From Streptomyces piniterrae (GTDB lineage Bacteria > Actinomycetota > Actinomycetes > Streptomycetales > Streptomycetaceae): a DNA stretch of 64,000 nt. A program made the translations under genes and the position numbers. The stretch is from contig NZ_SUMB01000004.1 of NCBI RefSeq assembly GCF_005048155.1, positions 124,001 to 188,000 of the forward strand, given 5' to 3'. This document shows positions 34,008-42,450 of this stretch, in pieces. The notes beneath the pieces are model-generated. The model made no database searches, was not told where the DNA came from, and saw nothing but the letters and a program-made list of their open reading frames with translations. The stretch's first letter is position 1, and each line of letters starts with the position of its first letter.

Positions 34008-34820
34008 ATGGATGACACGACCTTGGTTTCCCGCTTCCTCCGCGACGGCTTCGTGAAGTTGGAGGGCGCCGTCGCACCGCGCGTGGCCGCTGACTGCGCC
34101 CGACTGCTGTGGCGAGAGACGGGCTGCGACCCGGACGATTCAGCAACGTGGACGCAGCCCGTGCACTGGGTGGCCGGCATGGCGCAGGGCCCGTTCGCCG
34201 CCGCGCCCAACTCCCCTTCCCTGCAACACGCGTACGACCTGCTCGTCGGCGCGGGACGCTGGGAACCGCGCTACTCACTGGGCACGTTCCCGCTGCGCTT
34301 CCCGCACGAGGACGAGCCGGACGACGCGGGCTGGCACATCGAGGGCAGCTACATGCCGGAGGGCGAGAGCTGGTACTTCACCAATCTGCGCTCCCGGGGC
34401 CGGGCGCTGCTGATGCTGTTCCTGTTCAGCGAGGTCGGTGAGGAGGACGCCCCGACCCGGATCCGGGTCGGCTCACACCTCGATGTGCCGAAGGTGCTGG
34501 AGAAGTACGGGGAGGACGGGGCGAGCGGGCTGACCCTTGCGCCCGACCTGGTGGCGGCCTCCGACCACCGCCCACTCGCCCTCGCCACCGGGTCCCCGGG
34601 CGACGTCTTCCTGTGCCATCCGTTCCTGGTGCACTCGGCGCAACCCCACCATGGGGTGCGGCCCCGTTTCATGGCCCAGCCGCCACTGATGCCGGCCGCG
34701 CCGTACGAACTGGAGCGGGCCGACGGCGCGTACTCACCCGTGGAGATCGCGATCCGTCGGGGCCTGGGACAAGACACCCCCGGTCCGGACGGGGACGGCA
34801 CCGACTACAGCGCCCGGTAG
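34008..34820 (+). CDS. phytanoyl-CoA dioxygenase (PhyH)-like protein
   Basis: 270 aa from the ATG at 34008 (GGGGG just upstream). The double-stranded beta-helix oxygenase fold is indicated by FLRDGFVKLEGAVAPRVAAD at the start, the proximal iron motif in AGWHIEGSYMPEG (H-x-E instead of the more common H-x-D), the distal His in CHPFLVHSAQPHHG and the 2-oxoglutarate-binding Arg in RPRFMAQPP. A non-haem iron, 2-oxoglutarate-dependent hydroxylase is expected. Many bacterial members tailor natural products, but no biosynthetic neighbours are present. Substrate unknown. Confidence 0.82.
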   Translation: MDDTTLVSRFLRDGFVKLEGAVAPRVAADCARLLWRETGCDPDDSATWTQPVHWVAGMAQGPFAAAPNSPSLQHAYDLLVGAGRWEPRYSLGTFPLRFPHEDEPDDAGWHIEGSYMPEGESWYFTNLRSRGRALLMLFLFSEVGEEDAPTRIRVGSHLDVPKVLEKYGEDGASGLTLAPDLVAASDHRPLALATGSPGDVFLCHPFLVHSAQPHHGVRPRFMAQPPLMPAAPYELERADGAYSPVEIAIRRGLGQDTPGPDGDGTDYSAR

Positions 34821-35004
34821 ACATGCTTCACCCATTCCAAGAACCGGGCGGAGAACCAGCGCCCGAGCAGCGGAACGTCCGGCAGCCCCGCGCCGGCCGT
34901 CGGGCGGAGAACTGCCAGCGGCAGCGGACCACCTGACAGGCACGGCCCCGCCGCTGCCCGCGAGGGGAGCGAACGGGGCCGATGTGGGGACACTGATCGG
35001 TGGG

Positions 35005-35103
35005 TCAGCAGTTCTTGGGCGGGTGGACCAGTGACATGAAGTACCCCGACCACACATACTCTCCGGGGGCGAGGTCCTGGATCGCGTACTTTATGGGGTT
35101 CCC
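35005..35103 (-). pseudogene. C-terminal fragment of an unrecognised gene
   Basis: On the minus strand the frame ending at the TGA at 35005-35007 reads NPIKYAIQDLAPGEYVWSGY then FMSLVHPPKNC, which looks like a genuine protein end. No start lies upstream; the frame is blocked by a stop near 35130. It sits in the 304-bp gap between the dioxygenase and the MarR gene. Family not identified; a true short gene is less likely. Confidence 0.4.
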
Positions 35104-35124
35104 CCGGGTACGACGGCCGCGGGC

Positions 35125-35616
35125 TCAGGTGGTGGGTGGGGTGGTCGCGCGGCGTGTCTGCTGGATCAGGACGGTGGTGGCGCGTTCCAGGAGTTCGCAG
35201 AGTGAGGCGTGTTCGGAGGGCGTGAACGCGTCGGCGAGCGCGCGCTCAAGGATGATCACCTCCTGGTAGGCGCGGTCCAGCAGCGTCTGGCCCTCATCGG
35301 TGAGGGTGGCGATCTGCACCTTGGCGTGCACCGGAGACGTCTCGCGGCGGATGAGTTCCTTGTTCTCCATGTTGGTCAGCACGCTGCTCATGCTCTGCTG
35401 CGTCACTCCGCAGGAGCGGGCCAGTTGGGCGCCGGACATGCCGCCTTCGCGCGAGAGGATCAACAGCACGAGGTACTGCGTCATGGTCAGCCCGTAGGCA
35501 CGCAGTACTGCCTCGTGGTGTGCCATCAACGCCTGCTCCGACCGCCTGATCCGGGTGCAGAGGTCGTTATCGATCGGGGCTTCCACCGCGTACTCCCACT
35601 CCATTGACAGGTTCAT
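35125..35616 (-). CDS. MarR-family transcriptional regulator
   Basis: 163 aa from the ATG at 35616 (an ATG at 35604 is possible). The winged HTH is recognised from LTMTQYLVLLILSREGGMSG, ARSCGVTQQSMSSVLTNMEN and the wing RRETSPVHAKVQIATLTDEG. The flanking helices form the dimer interface. It is divergent from the MDR oxidoreductase gene; the 75-bp gap has a split dyad that is a good operator candidate. Many MarR proteins of this type respond to phenolics or oxidants, consistent with a quinone-reductase target. Confidence 0.88.
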   Translation of the reverse strand: MNLSMEWEYAVEAPIDNDLCTRIRRSEQALMAHHEAVLRAYGLTMTQYLVLLILSREGGMSGAQLARSCGVTQQSMSSVLTNMENKELIRRETSPVHAKVQIATLTDEGQTLLDRAYQEVIILERALADAFTPSEHASLCELLERATTVLIQQTRRATTPPTT

Positions 35617-35624
35617 GGGTTGAC

Positions 35625-35669
35625 TCAGGAACCTTATATGCCTACCGTTCTCGACTGTAAGGATACTGA
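35625..35669. promoter_or_regulatory. split dyad operator between MarR and MDR genes
   Basis: TCAGGAACCTTA (35625-35636) mirrors TAAGGATACTGA (35658-35669): TCAG-N3-CCTTA against TAAGG-N3-CTGA, with a 21-bp centre. It occupies most of the 75-bp gap between the two divergent starts, so one regulator could repress both genes. Confidence 0.65.
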
Positions 35670-35691
35670 GACAACACAGGGGGCTGTAACC

Positions 35692-36639
35692 ATGAAGGCT
35701 GTCGTTCTCGACGCCGATGACCACTACCGAGTCACCGAACTCGATGAGCCCACCCCCGGCCCCGGCCAAGTGGCGATCCGTGTGGCCTACGCCGGGGTCC
35801 AGTGGGGCGACGCCATGGTCAGGGACGGCCTCTTCGCCGTACCCCGTCCCTTCGTCCCGGGGTTCGAGGCATCCGGGCACATCGTCGCGGTCGGCGCGGG
35901 CGTCGAAGCACGCCGTGTCGGTGAGGCCGTCACCGCGCTGACCACCTCAGGCGCCTACGCCGAGGTGGTCCTGGCACCCGCCACGCTCACGTTCGGCATC
36001 GGCAGCATGCCGCTGCGGACAGCCGCAGGTCTCGGGTGGGGCGCACCGACCGCCTACGACCTGATCAACACCGTCGGGCATGTGCGGCCCGGCGAAAGCG
36101 TGCTGATCCACGCCGCCGCCGGCTCGGTCGGCACGCTCGCCGCCCAGTTCGCCCGACTGGCCGGAGCAGGCCGGATCATCGGTGTGGTCGGCACTGCCGA
36201 AAGGGCCGACTACGCAGCGCAGTTCGGCTACGACCAGCTCCTGCTCCGCGAGGAGTACCCGGCCAAGCTCGGCGACGAGAAGCTCGACGTCATCCTCGAC
36301 CCGGTCGGCGGCTCGACCCGCACCGCCGGCCTCGAGCAGCTCGCCACACACGGCCGACTGGTGGCATACGGCAACCTCGCCACGTACGAACCCGTCCTCG
36401 CCGACGTCAACGACCTCCTCATGCACGGCAAGTCACTCCTGACCTACAGCAGCATCCTGCTCAGCCAGACCCACCCCGAGCGGCTCGCCGACAGTGCCCG
36501 CCGCGCGCTCGCCCTCGTCGCCGACGGCAAGGTCCGCATGGACATCACCACCGAGTACGCCCTCGGGGACCTGGCCCTCGCCGTGCAGCGCCTCGTCGAG
36601 GGCACAACCCATGGCAAGAGCATCCTCCGCGTCGCCTGA
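35692..36639 (+). CDS. quinone-oxidoreductase-type MDR dehydrogenase
   Basis: 315 aa from the ATG at 35692. The GroES-like domain (RVAYAGVQWGDAMVRDGLF, GFEASGHIVAVGAGVEARRV) and the NADPH-binding motif HAAAGSVGTLAAQFARLAG are intact. No zinc ligands, as in NADPH:quinone reductases. The C-terminal part (DVILDPVGGSTRTAGLEQLA and GKSILRVA) is complete. It is probably induced by quinones or electrophiles through the divergent MarR. The exact substrate cannot be read from sequence. Confidence 0.9.
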   Translation: MKAVVLDADDHYRVTELDEPTPGPGQVAIRVAYAGVQWGDAMVRDGLFAVPRPFVPGFEASGHIVAVGAGVEARRVGEAVTALTTSGAYAEVVLAPATLTFGIGSMPLRTAAGLGWGAPTAYDLINTVGHVRPGESVLIHAAAGSVGTLAAQFARLAGAGRIIGVVGTAERADYAAQFGYDQLLLREEYPAKLGDEKLDVILDPVGGSTRTAGLEQLATHGRLVAYGNLATYEPVLADVNDLLMHGKSLLTYSSILLSQTHPERLADSARRALALVADGKVRMDITTEYALGDLALAVQRLVEGTTHGKSILRVA

Positions 36640-36977
36640 CAACACGCAGAACGTGCCACCACGAGGCGGCTCCCGCGACGAACCCCGCCAGGAGGGCAAG
36701 GGATCACCTTGGAGGCGGGAGGGAGCCCATTCATGGACGGCGAAGCGCGGAGCGGGGTGGGCCGATCTCCTGCGGCGGGCTCGCCTCAGGGTTTGGTGGT
36801 CGAGGTATGCAGCACCATCTGGCACGGGTGCTCGTCACCGCACGCGGCGAGCATCACCACAGTTCGCAGGGCTGCGGCCAGCTCCCTCCAGGGCGGTGGG
36901 GCCGTCGGCCGCGTGCTCGGCTTCGCAGCCGGTGCGGTGACGCAGCCGGTAACCGGGGCGAAACGAGTGTTCAGAGA
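36640..36977. other. 338-bp gap without recognised gene
   Basis: Open frames exist on the plus strand, but they look like GC-rich chance frames: no ribosome-binding site plus recognisable domain. The gap separates convergent genes. No clear hairpin terminator was identified. Confidence 0.4.
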
Positions 36978-37544
36978 TCAGCCCTTCTCGGGGGCGAGGT
37001 CGGCGGCGCCGAAGGAGACGGAGAACCGCTCGCACCAGATCACGGCGCTGCGGAACTTGGACAGATCAGTACCGGCCGGAACGGTGTAGTTCTGGTTGCC
37101 CAGGTTGCCCTTGAGCTTGCCGAGCTGCACCGCTCCGTCCCCGAGCCCCGTCTTCACCGCGTTGATGTCCCTGGGGGAAAGGTAGACCCGGACATCCGGC
37201 CCCTCGGAGGTTTTGAGGTTCTCCAGCCGGAGCAACTGGCCGCCGTCCGCGAGCCGGATGGTCCGGGCGATGCCGCTGGTGCCATGTTCGTGGGTGACGA
37301 AACTGCCCTCGGCAAGGTCCTTCGGCTCCGCACTCGTCTTCGACGGTTCCCCGTCCTTCATACCGGCGTTGTCCTTCATCTGCGTCCCGTCCTTCGCTCC
37401 TGGGGCGGAGGCGGCGGGCAGGGCCTCGTTCACTGCGGTGTCGGTGAACGCCTTCCAGGGCTGGAAGAGATAGAGCCCGATACCGGCGGCGACCACCAGT
37501 GCGAGAAGGAGTGGCACGACGGTACGGCGGGACAGACGGGACAC
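36978..37544 (-). CDS. DM13-domain membrane-anchored protein
   Basis: 188 aa from the GTG at 37544, chosen for the AGGAGG five bases upstream. After a short basic start (SRLSRRTVVP) an uncleaved anchor helix (LLLALVVAAGIGLYLF) is followed by a disordered Lys/Asp-rich linker. A DM13 domain runs from ~residue 85 to the end (GSFVTHEHGTSGIARTIRLA, GPDVRVYLSPRDINAV, VIWCERFSVSFGAADLA). DM13 is thought to act in redox or electron transfer at the cell surface. The single Cys in WCERF is the conserved family cysteine. It should face the outside of the membrane. Partners are not evident. Confidence 0.88.
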   Translation of the reverse strand: MSRLSRRTVVPLLLALVVAAGIGLYLFQPWKAFTDTAVNEALPAASAPGAKDGTQMKDNAGMKDGEPSKTSAEPKDLAEGSFVTHEHGTSGIARTIRLADGGQLLRLENLKTSEGPDVRVYLSPRDINAVKTGLGDGAVQLGKLKGNLGNQNYTVPAGTDLSKFRSAVIWCERFSVSFGAADLAPEKG

Positions 37545-38078
37545 CGAGACCTCCTGAAGGGACGAACGGGCCGACCGAGATCGGTCGGCCTCAACATGCG
37601 TCCAGCAAACCCGCACCCGCCCCGTCGGGGAACCCGGGAGGACGCCCCGTAAGACACCGGTAACGAACCAGGCCCGCAGCCCCGCCCCGGCGGCAATGGG
37701 AGCAGCCAGTCGCATTCGCCGTCGCAGTTCGGCTCGCGGGCGGCTCAGGCCGGCGGACTGCCATACCACCACGCAACGCAATCGTGCTCGCCTGCCCTGT
37801 CTTCGGTCCGCCGAGCATCTGCCCAGAAGGGCTCATCTGCCGTATTTTAAGTACGAGTTGACATAACCGGACACGGCGGATCGGGGAAGCGGGGAAGCGG
37901 GGGGACACGAGTGACGACACCTGTCGCGGAGCCGAGAAGCTCGTGAGTGTTGAGCCTGGACTTCAAGACGTTGCGGCTGCGTTACCGTCATCCCCTCGCC
38001 CGGTTGAAGCGTCGCCCGGTGTCATGCCGCCCAGGCAAATGGAGAGACCAGTGCGCACAATCCGATGGGCCACCTGAT
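37545..38078. other. 534-bp upstream region of DM13 and HTH genes
   Basis: The region holds the start region of the DM13 gene and the 5' side of the double-HTH gene. A GGGGAAGC tandem lies at about 37886-37903. A frame open from 37947 into the HTH gene could extend that protein by 44 residues, but these show no similarity. No other gene or RNA is recognised. Confidence 0.4.
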
Positions 38079-38600
38079 ATGGCCGCACCACACTCCGACT
38101 CCCGTCCTGGTATTGACTTTGCGGGGCAGGACCTTCCCTCTCGGGAGGAGGGGGTAGTTCAGCGGCGGGCCGAAGTGCTGCGTGGTGTGGCGACGGGCAT
38201 GACCCTCGCCGATGCCGCGCATGCGGCAGGCGTCCCCAGCGGCACACTTTATTCCTGGAGGGCCAGGGACGAGCTCTTCAGAGCCGCGCTTGATGCCGTG
38301 CGGACCATGGCCGAGGCCCAGGCCCAGGCCGAACGACCTCGGCCGGGTATCACCGAGGCCCAGGCAGAAGTGTTCCTGGAGGCTCTGCGCGAGGGCCGGA
38401 CCGTTGAACAGGCCGCGGCCCGAGCCGGTGCGTCCAATGTGACCTTCTATCGGTACAGAGATCAGAAGCCTTCATTCGCCCAACAGATGAAGCAGGCGCA
38501 GAAGACCGGGATGCAAGCTCGGGCCAGCCGTCGGGAGCGCAAGCGAGCGCCCTTCCGGTCAATGCGTTACCGGCTGGTCCGAAGAGACCAAGACGGCTGA
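38079..38600 (+). CDS. double helix-turn-helix DNA-binding protein
   Basis: 173 aa from the ATG at 38079 (an upstream start at 37947 is possible). Two tandem HTH modules are visible: residues ~27-70 (RAEVLRGVATGMTLADAAHA, GVPSGTLYSWRARD) and ~88-130 (AEVFLEALREGRTVEQAAAR, GASNVTFYRYRDQ). Each resembles phage-type terminase or transposase HTHs. The C-terminus is basic (ASRRERKRAPFR). DNA binding is likely; a mobile-element or phage origin is possible. It is convergent with the siderophore operon with 18 bp between stops, and I infer no direct link. Confidence 0.68.
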   Translation: MAAPHSDSRPGIDFAGQDLPSREEGVVQRRAEVLRGVATGMTLADAAHAAGVPSGTLYSWRARDELFRAALDAVRTMAEAQAQAERPRPGITEAQAEVFLEALREGRTVEQAAARAGASNVTFYRYRDQKPSFAQQMKQAQKTGMQARASRRERKRAPFRSMRYRLVRRDQDG

Positions 38601-38618
38601 GCCGACCCTGGCGGCGAC

Positions 38619-39827
38619 TCAGCCGCGCTCCCCACCGTCCGCCACGAACACATGCTCCGGGTGCGGGTGCGAGAGGAAGTCGTGGTGCGAGATCTCCCAG
38701 CCGTAGGCGCCCGCGTGGCTGAAGACCAGCACGTCCCCCACCCGTACCCGGGACACGTGCACATCGCGGGCGAGCACGTCCTTGGGAGTGCAGAGCTCAC
38801 CCACCACGGTCACCGGTTCGTCGCGCAGCTCGGGGCGGGGCGTCGCCGAGCGCCATGTGTCGATCGGCAGGACGGTGAACGGATGGCTGTGTTGCCACGA
38901 CGACGGCAGCCGGAAGTGGTGGTTCCCGCCGCGCACCAGGATGTACGGCACGCCGTGGTTCCGTTTCACGTCGAGCACCTCGACGGCGTAGCTGCCGCAG
39001 GCGGCGACGAGGAAGCGGCCGCACTCGAAGTCGATCTCCCGCCAGTGCGGTGGGAAGTCCTCCACCAGCCGGGCGAGCCCGCGGGTGAAGTGCGTCCAGT
39101 CGAACTGGGCCGCCAGGTCGGCGTAGTTGATGCCGATGCCGCCGCCGACGTTGAGCACCTCGCACCGGATGCCGAACCGGCGCTCCCAGCCCAGCACCTT
39201 GTCCCGGTACAGGCGGAGCATGTCCAGATGCGCCTCCGAGGAGAGGTTGTTCGACAGGGAGTGCAGGTGAAAGCCGGTGAGTCGCAGGCCGGGCAGGGTC
39301 GTGGCGGCGCCGACCGCGTCGGCGAGGATGCTTTCGTCGATGCCGAACTGGGTGGGCCGTCCGGCCATCGCCAGCGTCGCGGAGGGGAACGGGCCGGCCA
39401 GGTTCACTCGCAGCAGTACGTCAGCCGTGGCACCGGCCTCGACCGCGGCCTGGGAGAGCCGGTGCAGTTCGAGGACGCTCTCGGCATGGAACCGGGTGAC
39501 CCGGTGCCGCAGGGCAGCGGCGATCTCCTGGGGGGTCTTCGCCGGGCCACCGAGGAGCAGGGGGAGGTCGGCGTCCACGGCTCGCGCTTTGGCCAGCTCA
39601 CCGCCGGATGCCGCCTCGAATCCGGCCACCAGGGGGGCGAGCGCCCGCAGGACCGGCACCGCGCTGTTGGCCTTCATCGCGTAGAACATCCGGCATCGGC
39701 TGGGTAGTTGTGCGACCGCCTTCTCCACGTGGTCGGTCAGCGCGTCGAGGTCATAGGCGTACAGACAGAGTGGTTCGTCACGGCCCGAGCGGTCGATGAT
39801 GACTTTGGTCAGCCCACCGTCGGTCAT
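38619..39827 (-). CDS. sbnH: PLP-dependent decarboxylase, SbnH-like (siderophore biosynthesis)
   Basis: 402 aa, fold III (alanine-racemase-like) decarboxylase related to diaminopimelate/ornithine decarboxylases. The PLP lysine is in MFYAMKANSAVP (~46-57), the phosphate-binding glycines in VLNVGGGIGINY, ECGRFL follows, and the catalytic cysteine is in VGELCTPKDVLARD. In staphyloferrin B synthesis SbnH decarboxylates the citryl-diaminopropionate intermediate to citryl-diaminoethane. The symbol is by position and similarity. Start ATG overlaps the stop of the upstream gene (ATGA), so it is the last gene of the eight-gene operon. Convergent to the HTH gene. Confidence 0.85.
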   Translation of the reverse strand: MTDGGLTKVIIDRSGRDEPLCLYAYDLDALTDHVEKAVAQLPSRCRMFYAMKANSAVPVLRALAPLVAGFEAASGGELAKARAVDADLPLLLGGPAKTPQEIAAALRHRVTRFHAESVLELHRLSQAAVEAGATADVLLRVNLAGPFPSATLAMAGRPTQFGIDESILADAVGAATTLPGLRLTGFHLHSLSNNLSSEAHLDMLRLYRDKVLGWERRFGIRCEVLNVGGGIGINYADLAAQFDWTHFTRGLARLVEDFPPHWREIDFECGRFLVAACGSYAVEVLDVKRNHGVPYILVRGGNHHFRLPSSWQHSHPFTVLPIDTWRSATPRPELRDEPVTVVGELCTPKDVLARDVHVSRVRVGDVLVFSHAGAYGWEISHHDFLSHPHPEHVFVADGGERG

Positions 39828-40618
39828 CGCGTCCCTCCGTCCGGCTCACCGTCATACGGCCGGTGGTCGTCCAGGTGCCTGCGGAGTGCACGGGCCGCCA
39901 GTCCCCGCTCCTCCCCCAGCACGAATGCGGTGACACCCGCCTTCTGCCACGCTTCGTGGTCCTCCCGGGCGCGCGGAATCGCGCAGAACGGCACGCCGGA
40001 CTCGGCGCACGCCGTGTGCGTCCTCCGCAGGGCCTCCGTCACCTTGGGATGACGGGTCTGCCAGGGCACCCCGTAGGACTGGGAGAGATCGGCGGCGCCT
40101 TCGAGAACGAGATCGATCCCTCCGCCGGCCAGGATCTCCGGCAGCGCCTCGACCCCTTCGGCGTCCTCGATCATCGCGACGACCATGACTTCCTCGTTGG
40201 CCAGCCGGATGTACTCGGTGAGGTCGATCAGCCCGAAGCCGGGGACCCGCCCGCCGTTGAGGCTGCGCATCCCCTCCGGGGCGTACCGGGCGGCCCGGAC
40301 CGCCGCGTCCACATCGGCCCGCGACCGGATGTGCGGCACGACGACCCCCATCGCGCCCGCGTCCAGCGCACGCAGGATGGCACCCGGATCCGACTCGGGG
40401 ACCCTGACGAACGGGGTCAGTGCGACCGCTTCGGCCGCCCGGATCAGGTTCTCCAGGCACTGGGGGTCGACCAGTGTGTGCTCGCTGTCCAGGATGACGA
40501 AGTCGTACCCGGCGCAACCGATCATCTCGACCAGGGCGGGCGCGGGGATCGAGCAGAACAGGCCGTAGACCTCCCGCCCTTCCCGGACTTTGCGCTTGAC
40601 CGCATTGGCTTTCAGCAT
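39824..40618 (-). CDS. sbnG: HpcH/HpaI-aldolase-fold citrate synthase, SbnG-like
   Basis: 264 aa. Class II aldolase-like TIM barrel: GYDFVILDSEHTLVD (active-site Asp/Glu-His), RVPESDPGAILRALDAGAMG with a metal/substrate Arg, VVPHIRSRADV and IEDAEGVEALPEIL. In S. aureus SbnG condenses oxaloacetate with acetyl-CoA to citrate dedicated to staphyloferrin B. ATG at 40618 overlaps the stop of the preceding synthetase (ATGA); its own stop overlaps the decarboxylase start, giving tight translational coupling. A plain aldolase function is the alternative, but gene order supports citrate synthesis. Confidence 0.85.
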   Translation of the reverse strand: MLKANAVKRKVREGREVYGLFCSIPAPALVEMIGCAGYDFVILDSEHTLVDPQCLENLIRAAEAVALTPFVRVPESDPGAILRALDAGAMGVVVPHIRSRADVDAAVRAARYAPEGMRSLNGGRVPGFGLIDLTEYIRLANEEVMVVAMIEDAEGVEALPEILAGGGIDLVLEGAADLSQSYGVPWQTRHPKVTEALRRTHTACAESGVPFCAIPRAREDHEAWQKAGVTAFVLGEERGLAARALRRHLDDHRPYDGEPDGGTR

Positions 40619-42450
40619 CAGTGGCCCCCCGCGATATGCGGCCGGCACCGCGTGGCCGGTTCCGCCAGCGGGTTCGGCACCGTGTGGACCCGGAGCTCGG
40701 TGTCCGGCAGCAGTCGGCGGGTGGTCAGCTTCTCCACCTCGATGGTCGGCTTGAACACGTCGAACAGCTCGAAGCGGTCGCCGAGTTCGGGAAAGCGCTT
40801 CTGGTAGGCGCGGATCTCGTCCCGTACGGTCGACCAGAAGTCCCGTTCGTCGAGCTGGTAGGCGTCGTCGAGGAACAGCGCGAGTTCGCCGAAGTTGATG
40901 AAGAAAAAGGCGTCGAGCAGGAAGTCGGCCACCTGGTCTAGGTCATCGGTTTCGAGGAACGAGTTGGCGTTGACATGGTGGGACGGCGGGTCCACCAGCG
41001 TCGGGCAGGCGTCCGGCTCCGCGAGGTGCGCGCGGGAGAATCGGACGCCGTCGTGGAAGTCCCTCAGCGCCACGCGCTGGGGCACTCCGTCGGTGTGCAC
41101 CAGCACCATGTTCTGGGCGTGCGACTCGCAGGCGATGCCGTGCCGGAAGAGCAGATGCAGCAACGGGACGACGCTCGCGCGTACCAGGTGGCGCAGCCAG
41201 CCGCGTACGCCGAGCGCGTTGATCCACGGGGCGATCGCCGGGGTACCGTCCAGTTCCCGTGCCGTCAGGCCGGTGAAGGGCATCGCCCGTTCGCCCGGCC
41301 GGAGGAAGGGGTGCAGGCTCTCCCGCCAGATGCAGGCAAGGGTGCCGTAGGTGTCGGACCGCACCAGGTCGGCGGCGGGCGCGGGGTCGACGGCGGTCCC
41401 CATGACCTCCCCGAGCACGATCACCTGGCACTCGTCCCGCAGGAACGCGTCGCGCGCCACCACGTCACGCAGCCAGTCCGAAACCGCGGGGGCGTTGCGC
41501 ACGGTGTACGGGGCGAGCACTCTGCTCGTCGAGGTGTTGACGATGGAGAGCGCGAGCTTGAGGTAGGCGCGTTCGGGCGCGTCCCGGCAGCTCAGCGTGC
41601 GGATGGACTGCTGCGCGGCGAAGGTGTGCGGGTCGTCGCCGAGCGGGATGATCTCGCGGCGGCGCAGTTGGTCCACCCACGTCGGTGCTATCTGTTCGCG
41701 CCACTGCCAGGGGTGTACGGGCAGGAAGGCGTAGTCCTCGGGGTCGCGGCCGACTTCTCGTATCAGGAGCTGGAACGCCTTGAGGGTGTGGTGGCCGAGT
41801 TGGGCGGCCAGGAAGTCGTCCTCGGTCAGCGCGTCGGAGATCGCCACCCGGGAGATGTCGCGCTGGGCGGCGATCCACAGGGGCCGGATCGGGTGGCGGA
41901 ACTCCGGCCCGTACGCCACGTGGTCGTCGAGGTCGAAGCCGATACGGGACTTGTAGGTGGGGTGGTACCGGTGCCCGTCGGTGACCGTTCCTTCCAGGGT
42001 GTCGTAGTCGTGTTCGGCGAGCACATCGCCTCGCCGGGTGCGGATGTGCTGGGCCAGCGCATCCTTGACCAGGGTGGCCTCCAGTTCCCGGCAGAACCGG
42101 GAGAGGCACTCGGGGTCGGCGGTCAGCACCTGCCGCGCCTCCCCGAGGAACCGGGTCACCGAGTCCGCCTCCGCGCTGGTGCCGTCCGCCGCCACCCGCC
42201 GCACCGCTTCGGGCCCGAGGGCCACACGGTCGAAGCCATGTCTGCGGCGGGCGGTGAACACATAGCGGACCGCGCGCCCTTGGTCGTCGCTGCCGTCCAC
42301 GACGCTCGAACCGTCCTCGGCGGTGGTCGCGCGGATCGCGTCCTCGTAGACCAGCGACTCCAGCAGCTGGCGGAACAGCCTGCGCCGGACGGTGACGTAG
42401 GTCGGTGCACGCAGCGCCTCGACCAGGAGTTGGCGGTTCGGGATCGTCAT
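40618..42450 (-). CDS. sbnF: IucA/IucC-family NIS synthetase, SbnF-like
   Basis: 610 aa from the ATG at 42450; a longer frame upstream overlaps the previous gene and is not real. NIS synthetase landmarks: GHRYHPTYKSRIGFD (ATP-binding HPxxK region), LPVHPWQW, YLKLALSIVNTSTSRVL and the catalytic-loop ESHAQNMVLVH. In the staphyloferrin B pathway SbnF adds the second diaminopropionate to the decarboxylated citryl intermediate. It is ATP-dependent and cytoplasmic. Start overlaps the SbnE-like stop (ATGA). Assignment to F rather than another NIS type rests on gene order. Confidence 0.87.
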   Translation of the reverse strand: MTIPNRQLLVEALRAPTYVTVRRRLFRQLLESLVYEDAIRATTAEDGSSVVDGSDDQGRAVRYVFTARRRHGFDRVALGPEAVRRVAADGTSAEADSVTRFLGEARQVLTADPECLSRFCRELEATLVKDALAQHIRTRRGDVLAEHDYDTLEGTVTDGHRYHPTYKSRIGFDLDDHVAYGPEFRHPIRPLWIAAQRDISRVAISDALTEDDFLAAQLGHHTLKAFQLLIREVGRDPEDYAFLPVHPWQWREQIAPTWVDQLRRREIIPLGDDPHTFAAQQSIRTLSCRDAPERAYLKLALSIVNTSTSRVLAPYTVRNAPAVSDWLRDVVARDAFLRDECQVIVLGEVMGTAVDPAPAADLVRSDTYGTLACIWRESLHPFLRPGERAMPFTGLTARELDGTPAIAPWINALGVRGWLRHLVRASVVPLLHLLFRHGIACESHAQNMVLVHTDGVPQRVALRDFHDGVRFSRAHLAEPDACPTLVDPPSHHVNANSFLETDDLDQVADFLLDAFFFINFGELALFLDDAYQLDERDFWSTVRDEIRAYQKRFPELGDRFELFDVFKPTIEVEKLTTRRLLPDTELRVHTVPNPLAEPATRCRPHIAGGH

